64,000 nucleotides of DNA. It comes from Hanleya hanleyi. Taxonomy: Eukaryota; Mollusca; Polyplacophora; Lepidopleurida; Hanleyidae. A program made the position numbers and the translations under genes. Below are positions 33,866 to 45,835 of this stretch, in pieces (within the stretch, counting starts at the first letter, position 1; every line of letters starts with the position of its first letter). Below the pieces are notes generated by a model. The model saw only the letters and a program-made list of their open reading frames with translations. It made no database searches and was not told the DNA's origin. The stretch covers positions 81,243 through 145,242 of the forward strand of contig JAVTVY010033802.1 of NCBI GenBank assembly GCA_036873755.1, read 5' to 3'.

Positions 33866-34990
33866 CAAAATTCTGGAATATTCCTTAATTATAAGACTAG
33901 AGAAACATTCCCTAACCATAACACCAGAGGAATATTCCTTAATTATGGCACCAGCGGGATATTCCTTACCGATGACACCACCAGAATATTCCTTAATTAT
34001 AACACCAGCGGAATATTCCTTAGATATAACACCAGCAAAATATTCCTTAACATTTGCACCAGTGAAATATTCCTTGATTATAACACCAGCGGAATATAAT
34101 GCTAACTATAACATCAGCGGTATGTTCCTTAACTATAGTACCAGCGGAATATTCCTTAATTTTAACATCAGCAGTATATTCCTTAATTATAACACCAACG
34201 GAATATCAACATAACACCAGCGGAATATTCCTTAACTGTAACACCAGTGGAATATTGCTTAAATATAACATCAGCGGAATATTCCTTAAGTATAACACCA
34301 GCGGAATATTCCTTAAGTATAACACCAGCAGAATATTCCTTAACTATAACACCAGCAGAATATTCCTTAACTATAACACCAGTGGAATATTGCTTAACTA
34401 TAACACCAGCGGAATATTCCTTAAGTATAACACCAGCAGAATATTCCTTAACTATAACACCAGCAGAATATTCCTTAACTATAACACCAGCGGAATATTC
34501 CTTAAGTATAACACCAGCAGAATATTCCTTAAGTATAACACCAGCAGAATATTCCTTAACTATAACACCAGTGGAATATTGCTTAACTATAACACCAGCG
34601 AAATATTCCTTAAGTATAACACCAGCAGAATATTCCTTAACTATAACACCAGCAGAATATTTCTTAACTATAACACCAGCGTAATATTCCTTAAGTATAA
34701 CACCAGCAGAATATTCCTTAAGTATAACACCAGCAGAATATTCCTTAACTATAACACCAGCAGAATATTCCTTAACTATAACACCAGCAGAATATTCCTT
34801 AACTATAACACCAGCAGAATATTCCTTAACTATAACACCAACAGAATATTCCTTAACTATAACACCAGCGAAATATTTCTTAACTATGCATCAGCGGACT
34901 AGTCCTTAACTATAGCACCTGCGAAATATTCCATGATACCACCAGAATGTTCATTAATTAGAAGACCAGCGGAATATTCCTTACATTCCT
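33866..34990 (+). repeat. 27-bp minisatellite, about 40 copies
   Basis: Unit AATATTCCTTAACTATAACA plus CCAGCAG. The edges (33866-34210 and 34890-34990) are diverged; the centre is nearly uniform, with higher-order alternation of AACTATAAC and AAGTATAAC. Because the period is 9 codons and the unit lacks stops, two frames stay open for 145-267 residues (repeat peptides NTSRIFLNY and TPAEYSLTI). No start context, codon signal or family supports a real protein. Confidence 0.93.
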
Positions 34991-36900
34991 TAAGGATTCC
35001 AAAGACATACATTTGGTCGCTGTAAACTTGTTTTTTGTGAAGATGTTCGGATTTTAACAAAATTATTTTTTTAAATAAGCCTTCTCTCTAAATGTATATT
35101 TCCAAAAAAATATCCCAATTATCGTGACATACATCATCATTTCCGGTAGATGACAACCCCATCCGTATCTCAGTTTTATAAGTTTTGGTCTTGTTCTTAT
35201 TCCCCCCTCTAATTATAAGAAGTATCGTCTTCAAGAACGTTACTGGAATAACTAACAACCGCCATCGAGCAACTACACTGAAGCTCGGAAACAGTGGAAT
35301 CTCTAGCTAAGGTTCATGCCAAGGTTGCAAGCGATTTCCCATGAAAACAACCCAACTCAGCGGGACCAAAATAAAACATCTAACAATATTTTGCTTGAGA
35401 AATGATAGATTAATTTAGCACAGACTTAAGTTGATAAATATAAAATATGAAATTATTGACTTGTTTTAAGTCTGCGGCTCGGGCAATATGCTCACCATCA
35501 GGGCACAAAAAACTGCATATTCCCCTCAAAATAATTCAATATTTTCATAATATGTACTTCGTCCCAGTTGGATATACATTGGATTTAGTTTCAGACCATG
35601 ATATATTTATGAACAAAGAGCAGAGCGAATATAGCATAATCTCTCTTCTTTGTTCAATCCTTGGATTTAACTGGAATGTTGCTTTGCTTAATATATTATC
35701 TCGCAAGTTTCAGCGTTCTCTGTTTTGAAGATTACTTTCATTTCGAACGATGTCTAATATTGTAATGAAGGCAGTGAAGATAATCACTGAAACAATGTGG
35801 GTGATTATATTTTTTGCAATTTAAGAAGGTTTATGTCGTAAAGTGATAACTTTGCCACGGGTCAATATCACGGTCAGTCCCCGCCCTGCCCCAATAGCCC
35901 CAATAAACGCTCTCTTTATTGTTCAAGATTCCGGGCCAGACACCAGAAAAAGGAGATTTCGTAGCGGGACTATCTGTCCCAATACCGTTCTGTTAATAAT
36001 CGACAAAACTGCATGGAGACTCACGAAACGATTTAACTGTCTTTGTCGGAGTGATACCGGAATCTCGTCTGAACGACGAGTGACTTTGTGATTTGGCAAA
36101 TTGTTCTCCCATTCAAAGCCATGTCCCTTTCAGTGAGATTTCCGTTATCCATTGAAATTAACACTCAGTGATCTGTGATTTAGGGAGTTTTCCTCGTCAT
36201 TACTTTTCCCCGATTGCCTTCCACGACGATTGCATATCCTCTATGAAGTACATCCGGGAGGTTCATACAATTATAATCATTTACCGCGTCAATTCTGGTG
36301 CTTAAGACGGTAATGGATTGTGGAGAAATATCATCATCGCTGTACGTATTGCCTGTTCTTAACCCAAGCAGTTGATGAACGTTGAAATATGCTCCAATGA
36401 AAGAGATAGGTTTAAACTCGTGTAGCTGTTACAGATGTGAAGTCAAATATTATGACTGCATGAAAAGCCGTGCTTCGTACAGAAAAATATACTAAGCTTA
36501 TTTTATACTATGAACGCTCTCAGTCAAAAGTTTTTAAAAGTTGTTCTTCAGGGAACACTACTACACTCTACCTTGCCCCCTCCCCCTCTTAACTCAACCT
36601 TGTCGTAGCATCGTTTCGTTCGTCTCTCATCTGAGCGAACCCAGTCAAATCAAATGTTGACAGAGATAAGTAACAGGACACTAGCCAATGTTGCCATCTT
36701 TGCACGAAGAGACTGGGACAATTTCAATTGTTTGACCAGGAATTGTCCACTGTCGAATTATGTGGTCAAAGTGTACCTAATCCATATACTCATCATTCTC
36801 ACAACATCAGATTGTTTATCCCCTATTGTCACGGACGGTTTGGAGGTTACAAACTCTGGCGTTAGGAGAATGTGTACTCATGAGCGGGGCCGTTTTCACC
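34991..36900. other. No gene recognised
   Basis: Contains a 93-residue open frame at 35447-35728 without a recognisable family. The remainder is AT-rich with short frames. Confidence 0.4.
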
Positions 36901-36942
36901 GATCTGACCTTGACAAATGATCATCTGACCTTGACAAATGAT
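36898..36942 (+). repeat. 22-bp direct repeat
   Basis: ATCTGACCTTGACAAATGAT occurs twice in immediate succession, 22 bases apart. It stands just upstream of the GC palindrome. Confidence 0.85.
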
Positions 36943-36956
36943 CCACCGTCTTCATT

Positions 36957-36979
36957 TCCGGCGGCGCAGCGCCGCCGGA
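36957..36979. repeat. GC-rich perfect palindrome
   Basis: TCCGGCGGCGC, one A, then GCGCCGCCGGA. A perfect 11-bp stem with a single-base centre in an AT-rich neighbourhood. It could form a hairpin or serve as a dyad protein site. Confidence 0.85.
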
Positions 36980-38635
36980 TATCTGAATCCAGTAAACATG
37001 GGAGCGGCCATCTTGATATTGGACGAGTAACAGGTGTTTTCTCGAGCCATCCTTGATAGACGTGCCGTGGAGTGACCCAACTAGTTTCATATCGTAAAAC
37101 GACAGGATTGTATCACCCGTTCGTGGTTAACACATTAATATTAATTCTGTTATAATGAACTCATCGAATAAAAGTCCTTAAGTACTATTGTATTATGGCT
37201 GAGAGACCAAATCGATGACCATACATGATCAAGTTATTCACCTGTACGTCTGCAGCAAAATGTTTTAGATTGAACTGCGATTTACTAAAAACTCGAAACA
37301 GTAAAACACGCGAATCGGATTGATGTGTAGAGAAAGTCGATCTAGGCTTAATTTACAATGACACACATCAATAAAGAAATAGTGGCTTGATGATGGGTCC
37401 CATATAATGCCACAGCGCGCACTCTTACATCAGGCTATGAGAAGTGACTTAATACGTCAACCAGTGAACATTACTTTCAAATCCTAGTTGGACATGCGGT
37501 TCATGTGCACATTTTGCCACCAAGCACTTAACTTCCGGTTAACCCCACACTTTCCAGATGGGTCCTTGCGCGAACTACATTAGTCAAACCTTGAATGAAA
37601 ACAAATAAATCGACGTTTTTTTAACCATAATGGTGCATCGTGCAGTTGCACACGTAATCGGCTTGTAATACGCAGAGTATAAGCTACAAACGTTTCCACC
37701 GGCATTGATGCATCTGCATCAATAAGTTTTCTTGTCTTAAACTGGGATAGAGATTCGTGTTTTGCATCCTTTAGTCTGGAACTGGGCCGAGGACTGTTCG
37801 TAGAATCAACCACCGCCGCCTGAATTCAGGCCTACCATCCTTTCTGTGCCAAAAATGCCCTTCTGTTTATGGAGTGTTTCCTAATCATACCATTGGAGAT
37901 AAAATAATTAGCATAGTTAGAACTGTGCAGCGATGACCTGAACAGAATTGGTACAACAAAACTCATCAAACTATCTCCTCTTTCATTTCGTTTATTTACT
38001 CCATTTAGTAATTGTTTCTAGACGCCATGGCGCGTTAATTATTTAAGTAGCTGAAGTTCAAATGGTGGACAACTCGAGATACCACCTTCGCCCCCCTTGT
38101 TCCTGTGTGGTCTATCATGAAATTGGCAATATGTCGGCTTCTGAGATGATGGGAGTGTGTGAATCTTGAAATTCAGTCACGTTTCAGACACTGGATTTGC
38201 AAAATTTCCCAAGAAGCATGTTCTGCCAATTAAAGTTTAGCATGCAAGCAAAACGAGAATGTTACGTAACTATATAGCTGGAAAACTAGTGCATGGAAGC
38301 AAGGGTACAAAGAACACAATATTTATGAAACTCGTGAGCACCGAAATATATAGGGATTTTAAATCATACTGACGCAGTGGGATTGTCGAGAAATTTTCAC
38401 TCCGTATCAGGAAGAAAAATATTTCGTAATAATCTTTAATTCTTTACATTTTCTCTGTTTAAAGATAAACACTAAAGAAAGTATGTAAAAACGATGGTGA
38501 AAATTATAATAATACACGTCTTCTCCAAAAATAATCAATTTCGTGATAAGAACATATATAGCCATGAAAACTAGGAGAACCAAGATAATAGTCAAAGTAT
38601 AGGTTTTGTTTTCTTTACATGTTTAAAGAGAACTG
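36980..38635. other. No gene recognised
   Basis: AT-rich sequence with short frames on both strands. Confidence 0.4.
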
Positions 38636-38639
38636 TTTT

Positions 38640-38915
38640 ACATACAATACTGGTCGCTTGTACAGGCAGTTGTGGATCAAAGTATGCATCTTTATGTTCA
38701 CAGAGTGAAGTTTTATATAAAATATTCGTTGCTTTCACATACAGTTGTTTGATTGACAGAGAAGTTTTACATAAAATACTCGTCGCTTGAATAGGCAGTT
38801 GTCGATCAAAGTATAGGTTTTGTTTCTTATTGATTTACATATATCGACAGAGGGAAGTTTTACATGGAAAACTCGTCGCTTGGATAGGCAGTTTTCGATC
38901 AAAGTAGTTTTTTCT
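38640..38915 (+). repeat. Irregular tandem repeat, about four copies
   Basis: The box ACTCGTCGCTTG.ATAGGCAGTTGTCGATCAAAGTA recurs near 38648, 38725 (weak), 38777 and 38872, each followed by GAGAGAAGTTTTACAT-like sequence. Spacing varies between about 55 and 100 bases. Confidence 0.7.
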
Positions 38916-39353
38916 TATTAATTTACATAATAAATTTAGTAAATTTGTGCAATTTTATAACCCCACTTACCCTCTCCAAACTCTTGTTTTGAGGGGCCTG
39001 TCTCACATGCAGTGTTAAGTTGAATTAAAAAAGAAATTAGTATAATTATCGACATTCTGAGACACGGATCAGGAGTATTGTATCAAATAATCACACCATA
39101 TTTCAAATACTTTTCGAGAAATAAACCCTTTTCATGTAAATTTGGCGAAAATATGAATAGCAGAAATCGATCGAAACGGCATAAGGTACATAGGTAGACT
39201 CGAATTTAGCAATTGATGCTCACATTTTGTGTTGAAATATGTATATTTTTTTCAAATGGACATCAAAGTCAGGGATTCGCTGAATGTAACAAGGGATTAC
39301 TGAAGGTGGGATTTGACCGCTATAGTCTCCTAGAAAACTTTTCGTCTCTTCTA
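38916..39353. other. No gene recognised
   Basis: AT-rich; nothing supported. Confidence 0.4.
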
Positions 39354-39514
39354 CACGCTGAAAACTAAAGTGTTGAAACTTACTCGTAAAGTGTTGAAAT
39401 AACCCTTTAAGTGTGTCCACAAGGACTGCTCTTTAAGTGTTGTCCCTGTGGACACACTTGAAGGGTAATTTCAACACTTTAAGGGTAAGTTTCAACACTT
39501 TAGTTTTAAGCGTG
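39354..39514. mobile_element. 161-bp hairpin MITE flanked by TA
   Basis: CACGCTGAAAACTAAAGTGT and its complement form the ends. Arms of about 65 bases pair through TTGAAA..ACTTAC, AAAGTGTTGAAAT and CTTAAGTGTGTCCACA-like boxes around a short centre. TA stands at both outer edges (39352-39353 and 39515-39516), as for Tc1/mariner-type target duplications. The family assignment is inference. Confidence 0.75.
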
Positions 39515-42026
39515 TAATGTTCCCTTTATGTTGGATGGTAATTGATCGTAAGCTAATCCGTTGGGTCTCTGTCTTGAGAATATATCTTCGTACCGGTACC
39601 TATAAGTGTATTATTTTTTCATGTGAATTATAAACCATCTGTGCGTGATATATTAGAGCAGCTCTAAGGGTCTTTAGATAAGTAGTAGACTGTGTCGGAG
39701 ATAATATCTCGGGGCCACCTATGTGTCATTATAGTATGGGCATTTATCACACTAGGACTCGGCTTATTGACAGCGAAGACTAATCAGTTAGGGTTTTATA
39801 AGTCAATTTCGCCTTAAAATACGGCCATTAAAACCTACTCACCTGAACGCTGCCCCCGTGCTATTTCCGCATGGGTGGTATATACGGCAGTGAAAACACC
39901 ATTATGATGTACTAGTAGTACTCGGGGATATTATATTCCAATACTAAAATATTTGGAGCAGATTCCTGGCGTTCTAAATTAGGGAAATTTATCAAAACAT
40001 CACATACCTGGAGCTTAGCAACTGTCCTAACCTGGAATAATGATCATTTTATTCTGGTTTTACCTCATATCTGCTTTATTAGAAATCGTAAAATTAATGA
40101 CGCGTGATAAGCCTATCATGTTTTAATATCTGTATTTTCCTATACACTCCACTGAAGAATGTCAATTATTTCGATTTTCTTCGAGTCGGAGAAAGAAATC
40201 CAAATGAGAGATAGTAAATTCTTTAACACTCAACCATGACTATTTCAATTTGCGCTCCATACAAGGTAACTTATCAGTAATTTTCAAGAAATATAGTAAA
40301 ATAAATGCTTTCTGTGATATTCTGTTGAAGACTACACAATTCTTCGACAAACATTTCTTGATATCTGCAAGGTAGCAGTGGTTCAAGCAAACTTGTTGAT
40401 GATATGCACCTAAACCGAACGAAGACATATGTGGCTGTTACTTGGAAACAGTCCCTAATTGGAGTGTGAGTATAACTGGATTATATTCATTAGAACTGAT
40501 CAGTTCGGGGCTTATCTTTATTTACAAATATACTTTATGGTTAGCGATTAGGAACAAGTTAGAGAACTTGCATTTGACCAAACTATGGCCGAAACTGAAT
40601 CAGTCAAATCTGTTAACCGTAAAGCTTATTTCTGAATAGAGATATTAATATCACAAAGAACACAGTGTGGTTAAGCGAGAATACAGTCTAAGTGCCAAAG
40701 TGAACTATTGCCTACAAAGAGACTTTTTAATTTGCTTGAAGTGTTTCATTTAAGTAATTCTGAGGCACTGTATCTTTAAGTTATTGAATAATAGGATCTT
40801 AGATTAAATAGACTCTTTCGAGGTGAAAACAGCATCTTTTTGTTTGTAAACATATCTTAAACAAATACAGACAGCAACAACAACCTGTTGGCACCAGGAA
40901 TATTTCGGTGTAATGTATATTTTTTTCTGGATTGGATTTACATATTTACTGCTTTCACCTCGAAAACAGAGTATTTTTGCACAAATAGGCTACACTTTAA
41001 CATGCAGTAATTTAATCATCTGAATACTCAGTGGCTCAGACTAACTCAGAGCATACAACAAGATAAGTATTTTAAGCTACTTGAAAAATTTCGTCACGTT
41101 TAAGTAAAATTGTTTATATAAACTTCAGCTCCGATGCGCTGTCGATTATCTATAAGAGACTATAAACACAATTTAAGAATTTACATGCCATCGAAGTATA
41201 TTTGATATACATTATATGGAACAAAAATGTACTTAGTTAACATAATATTTTCACACGTGATATTTCATTTTGGCACTCAAACCGCACCTCATTGGAGTCG
41301 AATCATCGCTAACCCATGCTCAGACCTTTTAGATACATGTATTGTTGTTATCAGAATATTTCGCAATATGTTTAGTAATAGTTAGAGCACACATGGCGAG
41401 TATCTTCCGGTGATATGTGTCGTGGTCTAACGGATCCTTAAGTTAATCATGCGACATAACAGAGGGGCTGGTTCCAAATAACAGCTGAATATTCCTGCGG
41501 TTGGGATATCGGGCGAATGGTTGATAACACTGTATTTCCATAGAAAATCCACAAACTATATACGTATATGTAGCCAAAAAAAGTTGAAATTGAGCGAAAC
41601 ATGATTTTGGTAGGATATCACTCTTTGTTGAGTCTGGGCAAAGGTTGAAACACAGTCAACTTTCAGATGTGATGTTTATAGAAGTGTTGATCACTTTTGT
41701 TTCAATAATGATTATGAATATGACTGCCCTAGAGTTAGCTTTGAAAGTTTGGCTAGTGGGATTCTCCCGAGCAAATTATGTATGGTGGGGACGGCAACTG
41801 TCCTTCGAAAAAGGTCGATTATTGACGTGGGAATTCTTTTGTGGACGACGGCTGAGTAATGAATGTCGGGTCTGACGTTTACACGTTACCTCGCTGGTAT
41901 AGTAAAATTTCTAACTTTTTTCACAATACAGGCTTCAAAGTTTAATTGCTGATAACATGCTGTAAATTATAGAAAAAATTCGAATCACTGTAGTTACCAT
42001 GGTTACCGGTATTTTATTGGGACACC
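39515..42026. other. AT-rich, no gene recognised
   Basis: Frames at 40240-40639 and 41645-41875 are short and unrelated to known families. An ATTCTTTTGTGGACGACGGC..GAATTATGA-like tail near 41830-41880 weakly resembles the Naiad 3' end and may be a very old copy. Confidence 0.35.
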
Positions 42027-42553
42027 GACAGGTCAGATAATCTTCCTGTCTATGACACAGACAGGTCAGATAATATTCCTGTCTATGACACAGACAGGTC
42101 AGATAATCTTCCTGTCTATGACACAGACAGGTCAGATAATCTTCCTGTCTATGACACAGACAGGTCAGATAATATTCCTGTCTATGACACAGACAGGTCA
42201 GATAATCTTCATGTCTATGACACAGACAGGTCAGATAATCTTCCTGTCTATGACACAGACAGGTCAGATAATCTTTCTGTCTATGACACAGACAGGTCAG
42301 ATAATCTTTCTGTCTATGACACAGACAGGTCAGATAATCTTCCTGTCTATGACACAGACAGGTCAGATAATCTTCATGTCTATGACACAGACAGGTCAGA
42401 TGATCTTCCTGTCTATGACACAGACAGGTCAGATAATCTTCCTGACTATGACACAGACAGGTCAGATAATCTTGCTGTCTATGACACAGACAGGTCAGAT
42501 AATTTTTCTGTCTATGACACAGATAGGTCAGATAATCTTCCTGTCTATGACAC
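42027..42553. repeat. 33-bp minisatellite, 16 copies
   Basis: Unit GACAGGTCAGATAATCTTCC plus TGTCTATGACACA. Copies differ at one or two sites (CTTCCT, CTTTCT, CTTCAT, ATTCCT). The 11-codon period keeps a 173-residue frame open on plus (MTQTGQIIFLS units) and a 206-residue frame on minus (CHRQEDYLTCL units). Neither is believed to be a gene. Confidence 0.95.
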
Positions 42554-43585
42554 ACGAGGGAAATACCTCTTAGTATATTACTGTGGGCCTGAGTTTGAAG
42601 AGGTCCGTCGGTGACAATATGATTCGGGAAGATTCATCAGGAATAAAACGACTGCATTCTTTGCCAAACACGAACGACAACTATTATGATTAAAATCCAG
42701 ACCGTAGAATTAAATTGGATACAAATGCTAGATTCTGCCGTGTTATAATACCGAGTATTCCGCAGCATTGTCCTAGTTATAGCTTTGCTACATAAACGAA
42801 GTTAGAGATTGGATGGACATTAAATAATATTGATCAACTTAAGAAACTCTACTCACCGCAAATTCCGGTTCTTTGATCGTAATTTAGGCCGCAATCTCAA
42901 AGCTATTCCACGAAGAAATGAATATTTATTGGTACTAAGAAATTTAACAAAGTATCCTGGTTGACAATGAAGTTCGAATTAGACACTGGCTGTAAATTGA
43001 GGAAGCTACATGTGTATTTCTGCAACTCCATTACCACCGAAAATATATATTGGTACCAAGGTCACAAATTTATATATACAAATGTTTGCCAGTCTGTATT
43101 TAAAATTTTATAGTATCATGTTGTATTATATTACATTATATTATGTTATCTTGTGTTGTGATGTACTGTATTGTATTTTATATCATTGCATTTGTATATA
43201 ATTGTATTGTACTTTCAATAAAAATTCCATTGCATTGATGTGAATTGTTTTGTACCACAAAGCGCTGTGTCAAAGTACTTATGTATGCATTTTGAAATTT
43301 TCAGTTTCTACACTGCATCTCTTGAAAGGTGTCCTATCTAATTTATAAACATAACAAACCATTGCTAATTTATGGTACAAAATATTTCACATTAATTTAC
43401 AACAGAAGCATAAAATGAGGCTAACTCGAACATCGGCCCCTGGTCCACTTCTAAGGCATGCTCCATATATACGAATTTCTTCGTGGGATCTATTCACCAT
43501 ACCAAATTCTCATTTCAATATTATCAAGTCAGTTGCGCATATTGCAACACAGAGTGAAATGATTGGGACGGTTCACGCGGTATTT
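42554..43585. other. AT-rich, no gene recognised
   Basis: Holds a TTGTATTATATTACATTATA microsatellite-like tract at 43118-43210. Confidence 0.45.
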
Positions 43586-43590
43586 CCTAT

Positions 43591-43660
43591 GGGCCGGTAT
43601 GGCTCAGATGGTAAGAGCAATTCTACTGAGTAGAGGGCTCCCCTGACGGCTAAATTATTC
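43591..43660 (+). mobile_element. tRNA-like SINE head fragment
   Basis: GGGCCGGTATGGCTCAGATG then GTAAGAGC matches a pol III A box. The sequence then reads CTACTGAGTAGAGGGCTCCC. No B box follows, so this is a truncated SINE head. Confidence 0.5.
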
Positions 43661-44150
43661 TTTCTCTCGAAAATTATTTCCGTATTAATCACATATTCCA
43701 GAAGAAATAACACTACGGGTATGTAGTATGCACCATGCTTATATGCCTGTATACCATATTATAGTATAATGTTATCAGATGCATATATATACATACCAGT
43801 AATGTTTTAATAAAAATTTGATTAATTAATCATCAGTTTGCGAGTTCCTCATATCTACTATCAACAGTTAGGATTCACTGTCAGTATGCACAAAATGGAT
43901 AAATTACCGGTACCTGTATAAGACAGCTAGTCATATTGTACTTTAACTATTGGACAAGAGGTGAAATATATTTAATCAGCACGAAGATCTTGGATTATCG
44001 TGCGTGCTTAGTTATATTATTCACTGTATGGTAGGCACCTCCTTGCTGTTTATTTGATATGAAGCCATGCATGGTTGTTGATTATACTCACAGAAATGTT
44101 GTCCAGTCACACCGATTGCACAGGTACAATACTACATTACTGTCTGATGT
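43661..44150. other. AT-rich, no gene recognised
   Basis: Nothing supported. Confidence 0.4.
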
Positions 44151-44154
44151 CCTG

Positions 44155-44509
44155 GAAACATGGTTAGAGCGTCGGCCTCGTAAGCGGTAGGTACTGGGTT
44201 CGATCCCAGGCCGGGTCATACCTAAGACTTGAAAAATGGAACTTGTTGCTCCCTCGCTTGCGCTCAGCATTAAGAGGATAGAACAAGGACTGGTTCGCTC
44301 GGTGTCAGTATAATGTGACTGAGTGGGGTGTCATGTCTGCCTACGGCATATTTCAGTGGGACAGCACTATAAAATGGCAGCATTAGATCTGCTCTGTTAC
44401 AAGTAGGTACCCCTGCCCCTCCCCCTCCCCTCCCTTCCCTTCCCCGTCGTGATATAGCTGAAAAAATGTTGAAAGCGACGTTAAACCCTATTCACTCACT
44501 CACTCCTGG
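44155..44509 (+). mobile_element. tRNA-derived SINE with a CACTCACTC tail
   Basis: The head reads GGTTAGAGCGTCGGCCTCGT, AAGCGGTAGG and CTGGGTTCGATCCCAGGCCG, i.e. an A box, a CGT-type anticodon loop and a clear B box. The body contains CTTGTTGCTCCCTCGCTTGC and GACTGAGTGGGGTGTCATGT. The tail is GATATAGCTGAAAAAATGTT, GAAAGCGACGTTAAACCC and CACTCACTCACTCC. This tail is shared with the 5S-derived SINE at 10390-10568 and the block at 7850-7910. Confidence 0.85.
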
Positions 44510-45574
44510 AAACATTGGTATTCTGTACATTCCTAAGCTATTGTAAGCATGTATAGGTGGAATGCAGAAACAAATGTTTTTTACGCTTATTCGTTACCTG
44601 CCAAAATGCTTTAAACCCTTTTTACCCCTCGGTCCGATTGGGCTAAGTATGTTTTGTTTGTCAGGTCTAAGTGTGTCTGTCTGTCCGTCCATCTTCTGTC
44701 CATCTGTATCATGGTTTAATTCCAACATTATGTGTATTATGGGCCTTCTTGTGGTAAGTTTCTAAAATCTAGTGGTGGTCAAATCATTTACATAATAATT
44801 TCCCTGTATTCAGAAATGTTTTCTTTCCATTCTACTTCCAAAATATTAATGGAATGTTGCAAGCGTTCTACCTGATCTCATAAATCTACATATTACATGC
44901 ACCAAAACAATTTTTTCTGTAGGCACATGTAGTGGACAGGAGAGATAACCACATAGAGAATTCAGTTGTATAATGTACTGGAAAATGTACATGTAGTGTA
45001 AGTTTAAATCTATAATTTAAATCCCCACAACTGTTTTTACTTGTGAATTACCATTTACCAATTACTCAGTTGGCTTTAATTATGCTTCAGTTGTAATTTG
45101 TCAAATTTCCACGTCTTGGGAACACTTATAAATAGTAGTTTGGTATCCATTTGGGTCACTATCAGCAGTAAACCTTATAGATCTACATTTATAGTATACA
45201 GAGGCTTTATATTTGGATGATACACTGAATAAAGTCAATACTTACTTGCTATATCTTCTTAATAAATGTATGAAACTTCAAGATGCATTAGGTGTGCAGG
45301 AAATGAATCTATCCAACTTGATAACGAAAGCAATTTGTATTATGTACAACAACAATAAGTTGTATTACATCAACAACAAAATATATCTTCGCTCCTGATA
45401 AATGATAGCTATTCTATAAAAATGATGAACAATACGAGAACAATACAGCATTCTCTTTGGGATTTGCACAAACGCCCCAGCGAACGGAAAACTATGGACA
45501 AAAGCCCCAATGGATAAAAGCCTCATCCAACATTTAGTTTCAGGCCAGGACAATAAGATCACAACTTTACCAAT
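44510..45574. other. AT-rich, no gene recognised
   Basis: A TGTCTGTCTGTCCGTCC tract lies near 44670-44700. Confidence 0.4.
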
Positions 45575-45810
45575 TTACCAATGTACACAATGTACACCTC
45601 GTACATAGTAGGGGGATACGCTGGATTCCGATTGTCCATTCGTCCGCCCGAGTGTCAGTGTATCCATTTGTTCGCCGTCCGAAATTCGTTTCCGGGCAAT
45701 AACTTGAGAACAGTTAAGCGGATTCTTCTCAAATTTAGTATTCATATACCATGCCATGCCATGAGGTGTTGCCCGGGGTTGCATTTCGATCACTTTCGCT
45801 AATAGGTAGC
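45575..45810 (+). repeat. Dispersed-repeat fragment of unknown class
   Basis: Contains CATTCGTCCGCCCGAGTGTC, GTCCGAAATTCGTTTCCGGG and AATAACTTGAGAACAGTTAA, then a CATGCCATGCC box. This composition and order are typical of an interspersed repeat seen across invertebrate genomes. No ends or target duplication could be fixed here. Confidence 0.4.
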
Positions 45811-45835
45811 CCCACCTGGTGGTAAACTCCTATAT

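Noticed and set aside
34099..34902. 267-residue open frame of NTSRIFLNY units
   Set aside because: It is produced by the 27-bp minisatellite; a second frame is open over the same DNA, and there is no family match or gene context.
41935..42573. 206-residue (minus) and 173-residue (plus) repeat proteins, or a CRISPR-like array
   Set aside because: A 33-bp minisatellite without stops. There are no distinct spacers, and the genome is eukaryotic.
44158..44225. A functional tRNA gene
   Set aside because: The acceptor stem does not close and the SINE body follows; only the A and B boxes are tRNA-like.
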